Positions 13,111 through 24,973 of a stretch of 64,000 nucleotides of DNA are shown piece after piece. The translations under genes and the position numbers were made by a program. The notes under the pieces were generated by a model. It was not told the DNA's origin, did no database searches, and saw nothing but the letters and a program-made list of their open reading frames with translations. The stretch is from NCBI GenBank assembly GCA_021464245.1, contig JADCRB010000055.1, positions 146,033 through 210,032 of the forward strand, given 5' to 3'. Numbering within the stretch: position 1 is the first letter of the stretch; each line of letters starts with the position of its first letter. The stretch is from Carallia brachiata (lineage: Eukaryota; Streptophyta; Magnoliopsida; Malpighiales; Rhizophoraceae).

Positions 13111-15043
13111 CTAATCCTTCTTCTTTTCCTTCAATGGCCCTTTTGGTATTTTACTCAAAACCTTTTCATCGAACACTGCATACTGCTTCTTGATTTCAAC
13201 CATTGCTTTCTCAGCCAATGGATCAATCTGGTCCTCATACTTCTCATAAACCACCGGCACAGTGTGCAGCAAAACAAAAGCTGTTTCAATGAATCAAGTA
13301 AATGTCAGAAAAAAATCAAGAACGTCACTTGGATCTAAATAATAGTAAACATCTTATTCCTTACATATATAGACCAAGGTCAGGAAGTTAAACCAATTCC
13401 CAACAACTGAAAGAATCCACAAGCCAGCAATTATCTGACAAGCAAAAGAACATAATGAGTAATGAGTAAAAGAAGTATTAACACATTCACAGTATATTGT
13501 CCATGCAAAAATGTCAACTGAGTTATCCGTCACGTGCATCAAATGGAAGGCAAAGCAAATTTGACAAAACAACATTTGCAGGGATGATTTTGACATTAAG
13601 TACCTAACAAATATATCGGGAACTACTAAAGGTTGCCTTGCCAAAGAAGTACTAAATGCAACTCCAACAATGATAGCCCACTAAAAGGTGCAAGGCATTA
13701 ACAAAGTGGACAAAACCAACTTACAGCAAGAAACTTCTTCACATCTCTCCCTGATGCAATATCATGCAGAATTGCCAATGCACGATTGATTTCAATCCTC
13801 AAAGCAGAAGCAACTTCAAGGAAACATTTCTCAGGAATTACAACGTCAGGGATTTGAGGTGGAGACCTAATAAACAAGTCAAAATTAGGGGGAAATTGCA
13901 AAATCCAAGCTTTAAGTATTGAAAACTATATGAAAACTTACTTCTTTATGAACGTGGACGCATTGGACCACAGGAAAAGGATGGCCAGAGCCAAGATTGA
14001 TGCATGGCACACCAAAGTAATTAAGTGATATTCTACCAATTCAAAGAGAACCCAGATTATTGTTGCAACACCAAGAACGCCTGCAGAAATTTTCTTGTCC
14101 CTCCACAGGAAAACATCAGCAGCTGTGTAAAACATTGCCATACAAATAATGTGAGCAAAGATAACTCTATGGCTTGATTTTTGAGAGCGAGAGAAAGAGA
14201 TTTGTGCTAAGCATTCTTACACTACGGAGATTTGTGCGAAGCATTCTTACACTAAGGCATAATTTTGTAAATGAAATTAATCGCGGGATGGCCAAAAATC
14301 AAGCCATTGAATGCTTATGATTTCGTCGGGCCGCATCAAACAAATGAATACTATCAAAAATCTCCTTTCCTAACTTTCTCAAATAAAGTGGGGCTGTTGC
14401 ACATTATTTCAATGCGAAAAAAAGCAATAACAATTTTCCCTTTATTGATCTATGAAGATATGAAAGCCTAGAAGAATCAGAATCGTCATTGAAAAATAAA
14501 ATGATTACAAGCATCAACGACCAACAAATGTAAAGTAATGTAAAAAGAAAATACATTATCTAAAGGATAACAACGACGATAAAAGAAATCGAATTGACAC
14601 GCCCATATATTTTTTTTCTTGTTGCATATAATGAGAAAGCACGTGGTATCCCACAGGCCCGTCAAATAACATTCCTCACATTAGGCCAATTAAACTCGTA
14701 ATCTTTTATATGGATCTAAATCTTTTAGCCCTTACACCTAAAGTTCAACAGCACCATTGCTGGATGGAATTTAAATGAATTAAAGTGAGAGTAACAACTA
14801 CGACAAACACAATTCGGATGGGAGACAGAGAGAGAGAGTTGTACGTTTTCCACCGCCCAAGACCTTGTGAACGGGTTTCTCTCTGCCAAAAAGGCGATAA
14901 ACATTGGATTTCAAGGACTCGTCCTTGGAGGCCTGGTAGTCATCGGAATCGGAGGAGGAATCGTGGCCGTGGATCTTCTCGGCGATCTTATCCACCAGCG
15001 ATTCGCCGCCGCCCCGTTCGTGCTCGCCCGCGTGTTCCGCCAT
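13111..15043 (-). CDS. RTNLB: Reticulon-like protein, RTNLB1/2 type
   Basis: A five-exon model encodes 253 aa. Exons from the 5' end: 15043-14845, 14122-13942, 13866-13725, 13434-13365, 13280-13111. Phases agree. The N-terminus ([13 protein letters not shown]) is hydrophilic and acidic. The reticulon homology domain begins near residue 68 ([10 protein letters not shown]) and contains two long hydrophobic hairpins at about residues 75-122 and 171-212. The C-terminus ends KEKKKD, as is usual for plant reticulons of the ER. Reticulons insert wedge-like into the cytosolic leaflet and shape ER tubules; RTNLB1/2 of Arabidopsis also affect trafficking of the FLS2 immune receptor. The MAEHA start is preferred over an in-frame upstream ATG at 15082 because family members start this way. 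The gene interrupts an otherwise Arabidopsis chromosome-5-like gene order. Confidence 0.93.
14197..14256. repeat. 30-bp tandem duplication in reticulon intron 1
   Basis: Two adjacent copies of a 30-bp unit (core TTTGTGCTAAGCATTCTTAC in the first copy) differ at only a few positions. They lie in intron 1 of the reticulon gene and probably arose by slippage or unequal exchange. Confidence 0.8.
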
Positions 15044-15831
15044 TACAACTCCGGTGGGAAAAGGATACAAAACCAGAGACAAATTAGAAAGCGATCAAAT
15101 TTTGGATTTGCCCGAGAGAGGCTTCAGCCTTTTTCTTTTTTTAGTCAGTTAAGGGGTTGTGAGAGGTAGACGCGTAGAGATGAAATCCAAGCCATCCAAA
15201 AATTTATGGATGATTTTGTGTTTCAAGTCCGAAGAAGCCTATGTGCCTATGTGCAAGTAACGGAAACCCACAGAGAGAGAGAGAGAGAGAGGGGCAAGGG
15301 AAAGAAATGAAAGGTGGATTCTAGTGGCACGGGCACTGCCTCGATTGTTACCAACTCTGCCATTAATTCTTTGCATAATTACATTTTTTAGGTTATTTTC
15401 TTTTTTGTTTTTTTTTTGGGTGTAAGCTATGGATTTTGAGGGTAGATTGGAAAAACGCTGCCAGACGGTGAACCGTAAAAATCAAATTAGGATTGAAAAC
15501 TAAAATGTTCAATGTAGCTTGATATAATCAGTAAAGTAAAATCCATAATTTAAACACTCATGAATGAATGTGAGAGTTTGGTAATTAGTTAAATATCTAT
15601 GTTTTTTCATTGAAGAGAGTTTGAATCATTTTAATAGCGTTTTCTCTAATTTTTAAAAATTATAAAAAATTTATAATTAACACACTGTTGAACTTAAAAT
15701 TCAATATATCATGACCACGTAAGGTATGAGTCATTGGATCTAGTAACAATATACAGGTAACAGCAAGTGAGCCTATTTGGACGATTCCATGCCAAACTTT
15801 GAATTTGAATCATAGAGAATTTTGAAAATTG

Positions 15832-15858
15832 TAATAATAATAATAATTATTATTATTA
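15832..15858. repeat. Near-perfect TAA/TTA palindrome
   Basis: A run of TAA triplets is followed directly by a run of ATT/TTA triplets, giving a fold-back stem with almost no loop. Such sequences form cruciforms easily and are often variable in length between individuals. Confidence 0.7.
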
Positions 15859-17290
15859 GGGTAACAATTTGTATGCAAAATAAAATCAGGAAATTCAAAC
15901 CCATTTCCTTGTCATGATAAATTTTCTAATTACATGCCTCTTAGTTGCCTCTGTACATGACTTATGTACCTTCTTCCATTTATGCTTACCACTTTGTCTT
16001 AAAAGACACGAGTAACGATTATCAATTAATCAATCAATCGTTGGAAAGAACGAAGAAATGCAGATTCCAAACACTGTACGGAATAGAAGCACCCCTGTTC
16101 AAAAGACAACCTAGACAAATGTAGAAAATTTTGACGGTAAAGAAGATCGAATCCCCCTCGCCACAGCTGCGACATTTGTACCAGCTGCCACTTCGGCTAG
16201 GCGGAGGTGGCCTATTTATGGTTATGACAAGGATTAGGGGTCAGGCCGATTGCAACTACAAAGGAATTTTGATAAAAATAGATGCTGTTTATCTGCTCTG
16301 AAAGCTAAAACTGCTATGGCGTGCGAGGAAATAAGAAATCAAATACTTTTGTGCTAAAAGTTTTGAGCAGTACTGTACTAAAAAAACATACGACAGATTT
16401 GACAATAAGATTCATACAGAAGGTAAAAGGCAACCGTAAATTAGGATTTGAGTTACCGATTTTCTTCTGGAGATGCAATGGTAAAATGCTTGAAAGTTAG
16501 CTCGCAGTCGCTTAGAAATTGCCCCCTTTTGCCTTCAAACAACCAAAGATGATTGAAATGTGTCATCCGATATATAGTACGCATGTATGCAAAACAAATT
16601 TGCTTGGATAAAAAATTTAGATAATATGCATCTGGGCTAGCATATGCTTCAGTTGTGACGGTATAATAGAACATCTTGAAGAATATGCTTTTAGGTCCAT
16701 CCATGTTGCAGAACATGCTCAAAACTCTACAGTAAATTTTATCACAATCCATGGTCTGGGCTGGAGCAGCCATCTTATTTCAGACCAGGGAGCTTCTGAT
16801 CACAGTTACGAATGGGCTTAGTATCTTAAACTGAAGTTACAGATAAGGGCTGAGGGCCAAGGGCCGTGGCCCAGTATACAGGATATCTGAAAGTTATTTT
16901 TTGAAAAGTCAAAACACACTAGACCAAAAAAAAAAAGTCAAAACACAAATGACCAAAGAAAAATTCAAAATACAAAAAAATTGGTCTTTTCAATTTTTTT
17001 TATAAAAAAAATGAGAAAGTAAAAGTGTCCAAATAAACCCACTAAACGTATTACAAAAGTGCAAAGACATCAGATAGTTATAGTCTAACTAGCGTGGCCC
17101 TAGTTTTATTAAAATTATATCTTGATGCAGATTGTAGCATTCTCCCTCAAATTTTTTTTTTCTTCCTATAATGCGGGAAGGGAGATGGCATGCCACGATT
17201 ATGACTCCAATTTTCCCAAGACAATTCTAAGGTAATCTTTCTCCTTTTTCTTTCTAACTTCTCCAGTTCCTTCTAGTTAATGTTAAATCT

Positions 17291-17332
17291 CGCCGTTCTC
17301 TCTTTGAGGAGAGAACGGAAGAGAGGACGGCG
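17291..17332. repeat. Hairpin with two alternative pairings
   Basis: The arm CGCCGTTCTCTCTT at 17291-17304 can pair with AAGAGAGGACGGCG at 17319-17332 with one mismatch. Its inner part, CCGTTCTCTC, can instead pair perfectly with GAGAGAACGG at 17309-17318. The region is GC-richer than its surroundings. No transcript is evident. Confidence 0.5.
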
Positions 17333-19616
17333 AAGTTTCTCTCCGGCTCCCATCACTAGGGTAATTAAGTGTCCCTCCGGTCCGGAGTTGATTCTCCATC
17401 TCAATTAATAAAAATGCGAAAAGATAAGAACGGACAGGTTTTAAATTTTAAAAAGACAGCTAAGCAAAAGTGCAGGCCACAAAGAATTTGGGAACCAGCG
17501 AATGGATTGCGATTGGATGACTTTTTTGTGTTTTTTTTGGCTCTTTGCTTAGCTACGATCTGAATTAAATTAATTACGTAGAAATTGACTTTGAGCATGT
17601 AGTCCTGCAATTTTTTGTTTTTATAAGCAAGACTCGGACATGTTGGCCTAGTAATCCATAGAAATTTGCCACGAAGGCTTGGGAAGGTAGAGTCTAATAA
17701 AGCAAAATCCAGCGTGCCCCAACCGCATCAAAATGTGTCTTTGCTTTGTAAAAGGACCCAATTTTCTGACCTTGCAGATGGCTCTCTGTAAAAGCAAAAA
17801 TACCCTCCTGCAAAGGATTTACTATGGTGAACCACCTTACGCTTTCTGTTCTTTTTGGCGCCTTTTTCTTTTTCAACTTTTCGCTTTCGTTTTGCTTTCT
17901 CTACTCTCTTTAGAAGTTTCCCATTTACCGTCCACCGTCTTTGACACGCCCCATTGCCTACGTTTGAGAAAACAGGATTACGTTAATTCGCTCAGCTTTT
18001 CCAAGTAGAGTTTCGTGGCCCCTGGATTTCAAATAAGCTTATGAAGTCATTACAAGTTGACTCGTCTATAATTTCTTTTCTAGTGAAACGTACGATTTGT
18101 TGTGTTCGTTTGAATAGTCTATAGTTTCAACATCAGAAAGTTGATTCAGGTCCCATTACAAGGCCTGGAAGCTGGAATCCATCAGACTTGCAAATAATTC
18201 AGCAGAAACTTGAAATTAGACAATGACGTGTTATTATCAAACATTAAGCCTAATATCGTTGGAAACATCAAGGAATTTTACAATTCTTGTAATCACCCAT
18301 ATATGGGGTCAGGTCAATAAACAGACAAACATAAAAGACAAATATTAATCAGAGGCGTTTGATTCATGGTTTGAAATGAGAATTAGAATGAAAAAAGGAA
18401 TTAATTGGAATCAAAATTAGAATCACAAATTTTAAAACATATTTGATTTACTTAAGAATCGAAATTAGATTCTGTTTGTAGTTGTTTGGTTCAATTCAGA
18501 ATTAGAATCAAATTATTTTTTGGTTAATTGATATAATTGAAAGAAAAAATATAATTGTTTAATTTAAAAATAGAAATATGATTAAATAAAAAATACATTG
18601 AATAAAAAAAAAACTCCCTTTCCTCTTCCTCCTCTTTTTCTCCCCTCCCTCTCCCTTTTCTTTCTAGTATGTGCAGCACACGAAGACACCAAATGAGGGA
18701 ATATATAATTTTTGGTTTAATAATATTGGTTTCAGAAAATTAGTAAATCCAGCAGGTTTTTTTTGTTGGAGGTTTTTTTTTTTTTGAAGGAATTTTTATT
18801 GACATAGTTGCACGGAATAAAAATAATTGATAAATAACTATTGAGAATCAAAATTTGTATGAAGTTAAGAATCTCACTTTTTTATTTTACATGGGAGTTG
18901 TTATTTACATTCCCTATTTGGCTCCTTGCACGCACAACAAACCATCGTAAGTCCCACTTTAGTTTTACTATATGCGTGTAAAGAGATAAAATGGTCGTGT
19001 AAATAACAATGGCCTTTTACAAAGATGATAATTTATTTTATTAAAAATAAGTAATTAAAATAAAAATCAAACAGTTGTTACGTAAAAAAATATAACATAA
19101 AAACGCTTAAAAGAAACTCGAAATTAAATATACTAGGAATGTCATCTTCCGTATGCTTCTTTATCATCCGTACTTTATTTCTTCGCCCGTTGTCATTCAT
19201 GCAACATTCTGTTTTGACTCCTTGTCTGCTTAATGCTGAATCTGTATTGAACCGTCGACCATTCAACAAAATTTCACTAATTCCTTGCGCTATTAAAGCT
19301 GAGGAACTACAATCTATGAAAAGATAGTCCATTTTGATTTTGAAGTCAAATTTGTGTCAGTCTAAAATTTTAAAAATTTCTATGCAGAAGTTCTGATAAA
19401 CCCTGCAATTATTCAATTGTATGAGCAGCGTATCTGCCATTCTGTATTTGTAGCTGGACACCGGCCTTTTGATTCTTTATACAGCATCGACTCATTCTGT
19501 ACTCTCTCTCTCTGTCCAAGAATCAGTCAAGAACAGAAGCCGGACTGTGAAATCTGTGTGGCCACGTAAAAGGCCTCCATGTTAATAAAAGGAAAAAAGT
19601 TTATGGAACTTCAAAT

Positions 19617-19750
19617 AATTATATTACAATAATTAATAAATTTTATATAATTATAATAATAAAATAAATAAAAAATTAATTATTATTTTAATTTTTTATT
19701 ATATTATTATAATTACATAAAACATATTAATTATTATAATATATCTACGA
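19617..19750. mobile_element. AT-rich fold-back element upstream of MAKR5
   Basis: The left half reads as an approximate reverse complement of the right half over about 55 bases. The centre is near 19.68 kb. This matches fold-back MITEs. It ends about 370 bp before the MAKR5 start codon, so it forms part of that gene's upstream region. It resembles the fold-back near 23.73-23.84 kb. Confidence 0.5.
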
Positions 19751-19958
19751 TATGAAAGTATTTTTTTACGTACTCATACAGTGAAAAGGCTACAAAAGCA
19801 ATTCTCTCCCTTCTTTCTCTATATAAACTAACGTTTCTTTTCGAAGTGCGTAAAAAGAAAAGCCTGTTTATCTCTTTCTCTACGCCCCTTGAAACGCCAT
19901 TTTCAACACTCGGCAACTAAACAAAACCACTAAACGAAGCACAAAACCCCTCTTTATC

Positions 19959-19977
19959 TTATATATGCCCACTTTTA

Positions 19978-20003
<26 letters not shown>
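19959..20003 (+). promoter_or_regulatory. TATA box and CT-rich core promoter of MAKR5
   Basis: TTATATATGC at about 19959-19968 is followed by an uninterrupted CT repeat at 19979-20003, giving the TATA plus pyrimidine-patch layout common in plant core promoters. The start codon is 155-165 bp downstream, a normal leader length. Assignment is by position and motif. Confidence 0.55.
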
Positions 20004-20011
<8 letters not shown>

Positions 20012-20123
20012 TTGATTCTCTCTTGCATTGCACCAACCATAAACAGCCCTTAATAGACAAAAGTCTTCTTCTCAAAGCCTTCTCTTTTTAATTCATTCCT
20101 TTTCGTCTTTCAAGCTTACAACC

Positions 20124-21329
20124 ATGAAAGCTCTCTACTTCCTCAACTTATGGAGACCCGCCACCCACAAAGACCATCAACCGTTGAGTGAAAATAATGA
20201 CACCACTGAGATGCCAAACACTGAGATTTTCACAGATAACGAGTTTGAAGAAGGTGAAGACTCTTACTTTGAGTTGGAGCTCGCTGTGCCTGATTTTGAC
20301 AACAATCAAAACATCAGCAGTCGCAACAAAGATAATTCGTCACCAGACAAAGATAGCAACAAGTTTTATAAGGAAGAAACTCTTCACAACTCGGCCGGCA
20401 ATAGAAAAAGCGATTGTCCACAGCCAACCCTTTCTTTGTCGCCTACTGATTTGCTCTCCAAAAGAAAGATCATCCCCATCGAACCCATCGTAAAACCACT
20501 ATCCCCCATTTCCTTGCTAAGATCATCAGCTCCAAGATTTCGAGTCCTCATGTTCAAGAAGTCGAAGTCAATGGCCGCACACAAAATAGAAAAAACAGGG
20601 GAAACAGAGTGGAATGGCGTTTTTTTGGATACCCAAAAGCACAAAATGCAAGAAAGCAAGCAATTCACGTTGAAACTCAAGCTTAAAGAAGCTCCAAATG
20701 GCTCTGTTTTCACCAGAGACAACAGTTCGAGAAGGCAAATTTTGGAAAACCCTTTGTCAGATGAAGCATCAAAGCGATCTTCCAAGGAAGGTATGCAAAA
20801 ATTCTTGAAGATAATCAAGTACGCCAGAGTTTCCAGAAAGCAAAGCGAGAAAATTAAGTTTACGCGGAGCGAGTTATCAATATCATCAGCGTCATCTTCT
20901 CCGGTGACAGCATTACGGGCAGGTTCGCCTAGGAAGGAAAGACATGGCAATATGTCGGCAGGAATTAGTGTCGTCAGCAGACGTCTAGTAAAAAGCAAAT
21001 CAACCTCGGCAATTGTCGGAATTTCATCGCCAAATGTTAATAGGAGAGATGATTCGCTGCTGTTGCAGCATGACGGGATCCAGAGTGCCATCCTGCATTG
21101 CAAGGAATCTTTCAATTCTTCCAGAGGTAAAAAAAAAAAAATTTCATAAATTTAGTTCGCCCTCAATTCTGATTGCTTTCTCGTGAAAAGTTTCACGCAT
21201 TCACGAACTTGTTTGATATAAACTTTGTTTTAATTTTTTTTTTTGTTATCACAATTTGCCTGTAATTTTTTGCCAGCGAGCTCGATGAATCCGCCAAGAA
21301 TTTCCGAGGAAGAGAATGGAGCTAATTAG
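20124..21329 (+). CDS. MAKR5: Membrane-associated kinase regulator, MAKR5-type
   Basis: Two exons, 20124-21126 and 21277-21329, encode 351 aa. The short second exon adds the tail ASSMNPPRISEEENGAN. The protein is low-complexity and basic/serine-rich, as in the MAKR/BKI1 family. Visible landmarks: the MKALYFLNLWRP start, an acidic region EEGEDSYFELELAVPDF at about residues 42-58, a basic patch RVLMFKKSKSM near residue 144, a second basic stretch GMQKFLKIIKYARVSRKQSEK, and the C-terminal conserved helix IQSAILHCKESFNSSR, comparable to the receptor-kinase-binding end of BKI1 relatives. MAKR proteins attach to the plasma membrane through basic clusters; Arabidopsis MAKR5 amplifies CLE45 peptide signalling with BAM3. 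The gene sits between the F-box and ABCG8 homologues, the position of MAKR5 (At5g52870) in Arabidopsis. Confidence 0.88.
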
Positions 21330-22961
21330 GCATTTTAAAGATGGGCTCCACTACATGTTCCCAAGGAAATTTCCCAAAAAAATATTTCTGCAACTATATG
21401 AATTCAAATGCGTAAACAGAGTTTCCTGTTTCAGGTTTGTTTGTTTGTATGTGATGGCTAAAAAGAGAGGGAGAGCGGGGAGGGGAGAGATTTTAGTCTT
21501 TTTTTAATCGTCACCCATCTTCGCCTACAGCAGCAGCTAATGGGTGATGGGTTCATTATGAGAAACCTGAAAAAATCCCGATATCGGATCTTTTGTGTAT
21601 CTCTGTTGTTGTCTTGTACGGCTGTCGTTGGCATCATGTGTTCTTTAGAAATGTGTGTGTGAGCTATTTGTTCTTGTCAAAGACGTGATCATTTCTACAT
21701 AGGAAAACTGAAATAACTTTGAGTCTTTTGGAAGAAAAAGATTCGTGTTTGATTTTTTTGGGAGAGTTTTATAGATTTTTAAGTCAGAAAATGCAGCTCT
21801 CTGTGCCCCCATTACATCATTTCGTTTGGTTGGCATAAAATTCAAGGCTCTCGGTTGCTTTACTTACTAGCATTTTCTGTCGTCTCGATTTGTTTTATTA
21901 TTTTAATTAATTCTCCACAATCATATCTGGTATGTTTATTCAAATTGTACGACAAAATGCTTCCAACTGTAAACGGAGTCTTTAGGCACAATATATGATT
22001 GCTTGCAAGTCACTATATTTGGGGTGGTTTGGCCTGTAAGGATTGTAACATTATCCCTCCATTGACGAAAGCATACTCAAATTTTTAATTACCAATTACC
22101 GAACTTGGGTTATTAATTATTTAGAAAGTTGACACTTTTATTAATGAAAGCATAACCAAATTTTCACACTTGAAGTTGCTAAAAGTGGCCTAAAATGGTC
22201 TACAGAAATTAATTGGTAGCTTCTTTACTTTAGAAAAGTAGTTCAGAGACTTTGGAAAAGTCGAAATTTGCATCAAGGATTAGAAGGCGAATCCATAGGA
22301 GCAGATTCTGCATCTCTTTCTGGCCATCGCCACCCATCCCAGCTGGGAACATGAATGGCAAGTTGAACATCCGAATTGTCTGCTTGGAGCGGCTAGCTAG
22401 CAATTAGCAAACTGATAGCATTCGGTTCTCCTATTCAAATCGATTGCTTTCTTCATCGTGGAGAAGTGTGCATAGACAGGTGTTTCGGAAACAACGAAAT
22501 TAGTCCTTGTAATCTTATTTAAAGCTAGATATTATGATCCGTAAAGAAAAACCCAACTTTAAGCAATTGGTGTCTAAAAATAAAATGGTCCACTGCTCAG
22601 AAAAAAAAAAAAAAAGAATAACATGGTCCATTTGTCATATGAATGTTGAAAATTATTTTAGTATCTCATTTGGCATTGAGACAAAAAGATTTTCCTAAAA
22701 TTTTAGTTATTCCTACGCGAACTATGTTGTTAGACCAGTAGACTGGACTGTACAACGAATTTCCCTCAGGTTTCTATATTTGGCGGTGGCCGTCTAGCTT
22801 ATTGTATGCAAACCCCTCCTCACCCAGCCTCACTTCCCTCTCCCCCCACCCCCAACAACACACTTGCATACACTTGCACAAGTAGCTATACGGAAACAAG
22901 AAAACCGGCATATGCATTGCAGCATTAATTATGTACTGAGAATTCAAACGAGAAACATCGA

Positions 22962-23483
22962 TCATAAATAGGACACTTGACAATTTTGGAGCCAGGAATT
23001 TCGAGGACGCAATTCAAATGAGGGGCAATTAAGATCCTGAAATATCTCACCAGAAGCAGGGCCAACTTTCCAGAGCAACATTATAATGACCATAAATGAA
23101 AGATTGACGAATCGCGCCATAGCCCCACTAGTTTTCCTAATTAATAAAAGGGCCAAACTGAGCAGACCAAACACTACACCACAGGAAGCAAGAAGAAGCC
23201 GGTCCCCCTCATCGTATGAGGTAATAGCGAAGGCCGAAGGGCTTGTTACATAGGAAAGGGATAGATGATTCTGTGGGTCTTTGGCGTGCCTTCTAATGGG
23301 AGACCCACACCATAGAAATTCACAAACTAATGATTTTCGTAGTTTTGTTCCTTCCGACCTCGCGCAAGTTCGAACGTTTTCCTCCTTGAAAATGGCATTG
23401 AATTGTCCTTGTAATTCAAAAATAATAGAAGGTTGGTTGAATTGGTCTTGTGTATCAGTTAGCTCAATAGTCCCAATCATCAA
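22962..23483 (-). CDS. Possible membrane protein or remnant, unrecognised
   Basis: An uninterrupted minus frame encodes about 173 aa. I do not recognise it. Its C-terminal half looks more protein-like than chance: SYDEGDRLLLASCGVVFGLL begins one hydrophobic segment, RFVNLSFMVIIMLLWKVGPAS forms a second, and a polar tail follows. The N-terminal half lacks features and the first in-frame ATG is not in an obvious promoter context. No intron or neighbouring exon was found. It could be a small two-pass membrane protein, an exon of an unannotated gene, a pseudogene fragment or chance. Confidence 0.2.
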   Translation of the reverse strand: MMIGTIELTDTQDQFNQPSIIFELQGQFNAIFKEENVRTCARSEGTKLRKSLVCEFLWCGSPIRRHAKDPQNHLSLSYVTSPSAFAITSYDEGDRLLLASCGVVFGLLSLALLLIRKTSGAMARFVNLSFMVIIMLLWKVGPASGEIFQDLNCPSFELRPRNSWLQNCQVSYL

Positions 23484-23725
23484 CGAGACTTAAGTAACTT
23501 TTTTTTCAGACAAAGATGTCGAAGGCCTGGTTCATTGAATTAATTAAGCAGTGAACCGGCAAATACACCAATCACATCACCCGGCAAGGCAGCACAATAT
23601 TTTCACCCGAGGATAATTAAATGCCCTTTGTTTCTTTTGTCAATACTTTTGTCTACGGTGATGGCGTATTGCTAAAAGAAAGAGCAACATTACAACATTA
23701 AAATTTTTATATCTAAATATAATAA

Positions 23726-23843
23726 TATTTAATTTTTTATAATTACCATAATAATTTTTATAATAAAAAATAATAAGATATATTTCTTTTTTATTATAAA
23801 AAATATTATAATAATTATAAAAAATTTAAATACCACTACATTA
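23726..23843. mobile_element. AT-rich fold-back element
   Basis: Two roughly 50-bp arms around a centre near 23.78 kb are imperfect inverted copies rich in TTTTTTATAATTA. The structure is that of a fold-back MITE, and it resembles the element at 19617-19750. No clean target-site duplication was identified. Confidence 0.45.
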
Positions 23844-24345
23844 GCACACAATTTCAAACAAAAAAAAACTTCAATGCTCTACTTTTTCCCTATAAGAGCA
23901 AAAGAGTTGATAAAAAAAAATTAGGATGAAACCTCATATCTTTTAATTAAAAAGTTTAGTTATCAACTATTGCATTTAGACGAGTCCTCTTCTTGTGAAC
24001 AGTGAAAATCTAGTTGACATGCTGACTTGGATGAATTTAAGAGACCCCAAAACAAAAAATAATCTTACGCAAGAGATTTAAAAATTCTAAAAAGTCCGAT
24101 CTACCCTTTTCTTTGACCTTTTCAATCGGTTTAGATGTGGCCTCTAGTCATAGGTAGAGTATTTAGAACCAGACCAAATGGTCTGTTGGGCTTGTGCCAT
24201 ACACCAGTACATGGGTTGCGAGTTGGGATCCGAGTAAATGGGCCTTCTACGTATCCACCTGGCCCGATACATCGAGTTCCCCTATTTCAAAAATTGAAAT
24301 TGGTTATCCTTCTCAAAACCCAACCACGAGAGAAGAGTTGGGCTT

Positions 24346-24532
24346 TTGTTGAAAAACAATGGTTTGTTTTGACCCCAAAAACAAAAGAAAGAAAAAAAGA
24401 AAAAAAACAGTAGCGCCTAGTTGGGTTTCACCCTCCATTTCAACCCCCCCAAAAAAAAAAAAACACTGGTTTAAAAAAACACTGGTTTTTTTTGCCCCCC
24501 AAAAAAAAAAAAAAAAAAACAGCAGTGCGTAG
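24346..24532. repeat. Local repeat copies flanking a MITE insertion
   Basis: The phrase AGTTGGGTTTCACCCT occurs at about 24419 and again at about 24980, each followed by similar TTC/TTT-AACCC and A-run sequence. Related A-tract pieces with ACTGGTTT occur between. They appear to be tandem duplicates; the second copy was split by the 24533-24973 element. Confidence 0.55.
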
Positions 24533-24973
24533 CAATGTTAACAAAATCGGACTGAACAGGTCGGTTCAATTAGTTAGACCGATGACCAGTCCTAGGTCTA
24601 GTCCGGTTTGAGTTTAAAAATGGGGGGTGATCGGACTGGTCAAAATTGGTGAAAACCTGTAAAAAAATTATACCCGTTGGACCGGTTTAAGTCAAACAAA
24701 AAAATTTTAAATTATAATTTAACCCAAACGTTATTTAAAATTATAATTTAAACTCTAATTTTAACTAAAAATTTTAATTTAGTTCAATATTTGATTAAAA
24801 CTTTCAATTTAATCCTTAAAACTAAAAAAATTAATATTTAATCATTATTTATAAATATTATTTTTTCAATTACTTTTCATAAATATATATATTATTAAAT
24901 ACCAGTTCAACCGGTTAAACTTTAATCCACTAATATTTTCAGTTCAATGATTAGCCCGGTTCTGATGACTTTG
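24533..24973. mobile_element. hAT-like MITE with 8-bp target-site duplication
   Basis: An approximately 441-bp element is flanked by perfect GTGCGTAG direct repeats at 24525-24532 and 24974-24981. Its left end, CAATGTTAACAAAATCGG, is an imperfect inverted copy of its right end, which in reverse complement reads CAAAGTCATCAGAACCGG. The inside is AT-rich and non-coding. An 8-bp duplication is typical of hAT elements, so it is called a non-autonomous hAT MITE. Confidence 0.7.

Larger units (their letters stand above)
15044..19958. other. Intergenic region between reticulon and MAKR5 genes
   Basis: About 4.9 kb with no supported gene. It holds a GA microsatellite (15272-15291), a near-palindromic TAA/TTA run (15832-15858), a GC-richer hairpin near 17.3 kb, a possible MITE end near 18.36 kb (GGCGTTTGATTCATGG), and a fold-back element near 19.6 kb. 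The minus-strand 106-aa ORF at 16453-16773 has no family resemblance or exon context, so it is not called a gene. Confidence 0.6.

Noticed and set aside
16453..16773. 106-aa minus ORF
   Set aside because: Starts with an ATG but shows no domain, no flanking exons and no resemblance to known families; kept as chance.
20384..21115. 243-aa minus ORF opposite MAKR5
   Set aside because: Antisense of the MAKR5 exon; the plus frame has the family landmarks.
23400..23480. Possible start of a longer gene for the 22962-23483 frame
   Set aside because: The N-terminal part shows no protein-like features and no promoter motif; the ORF is listed only at low confidence.
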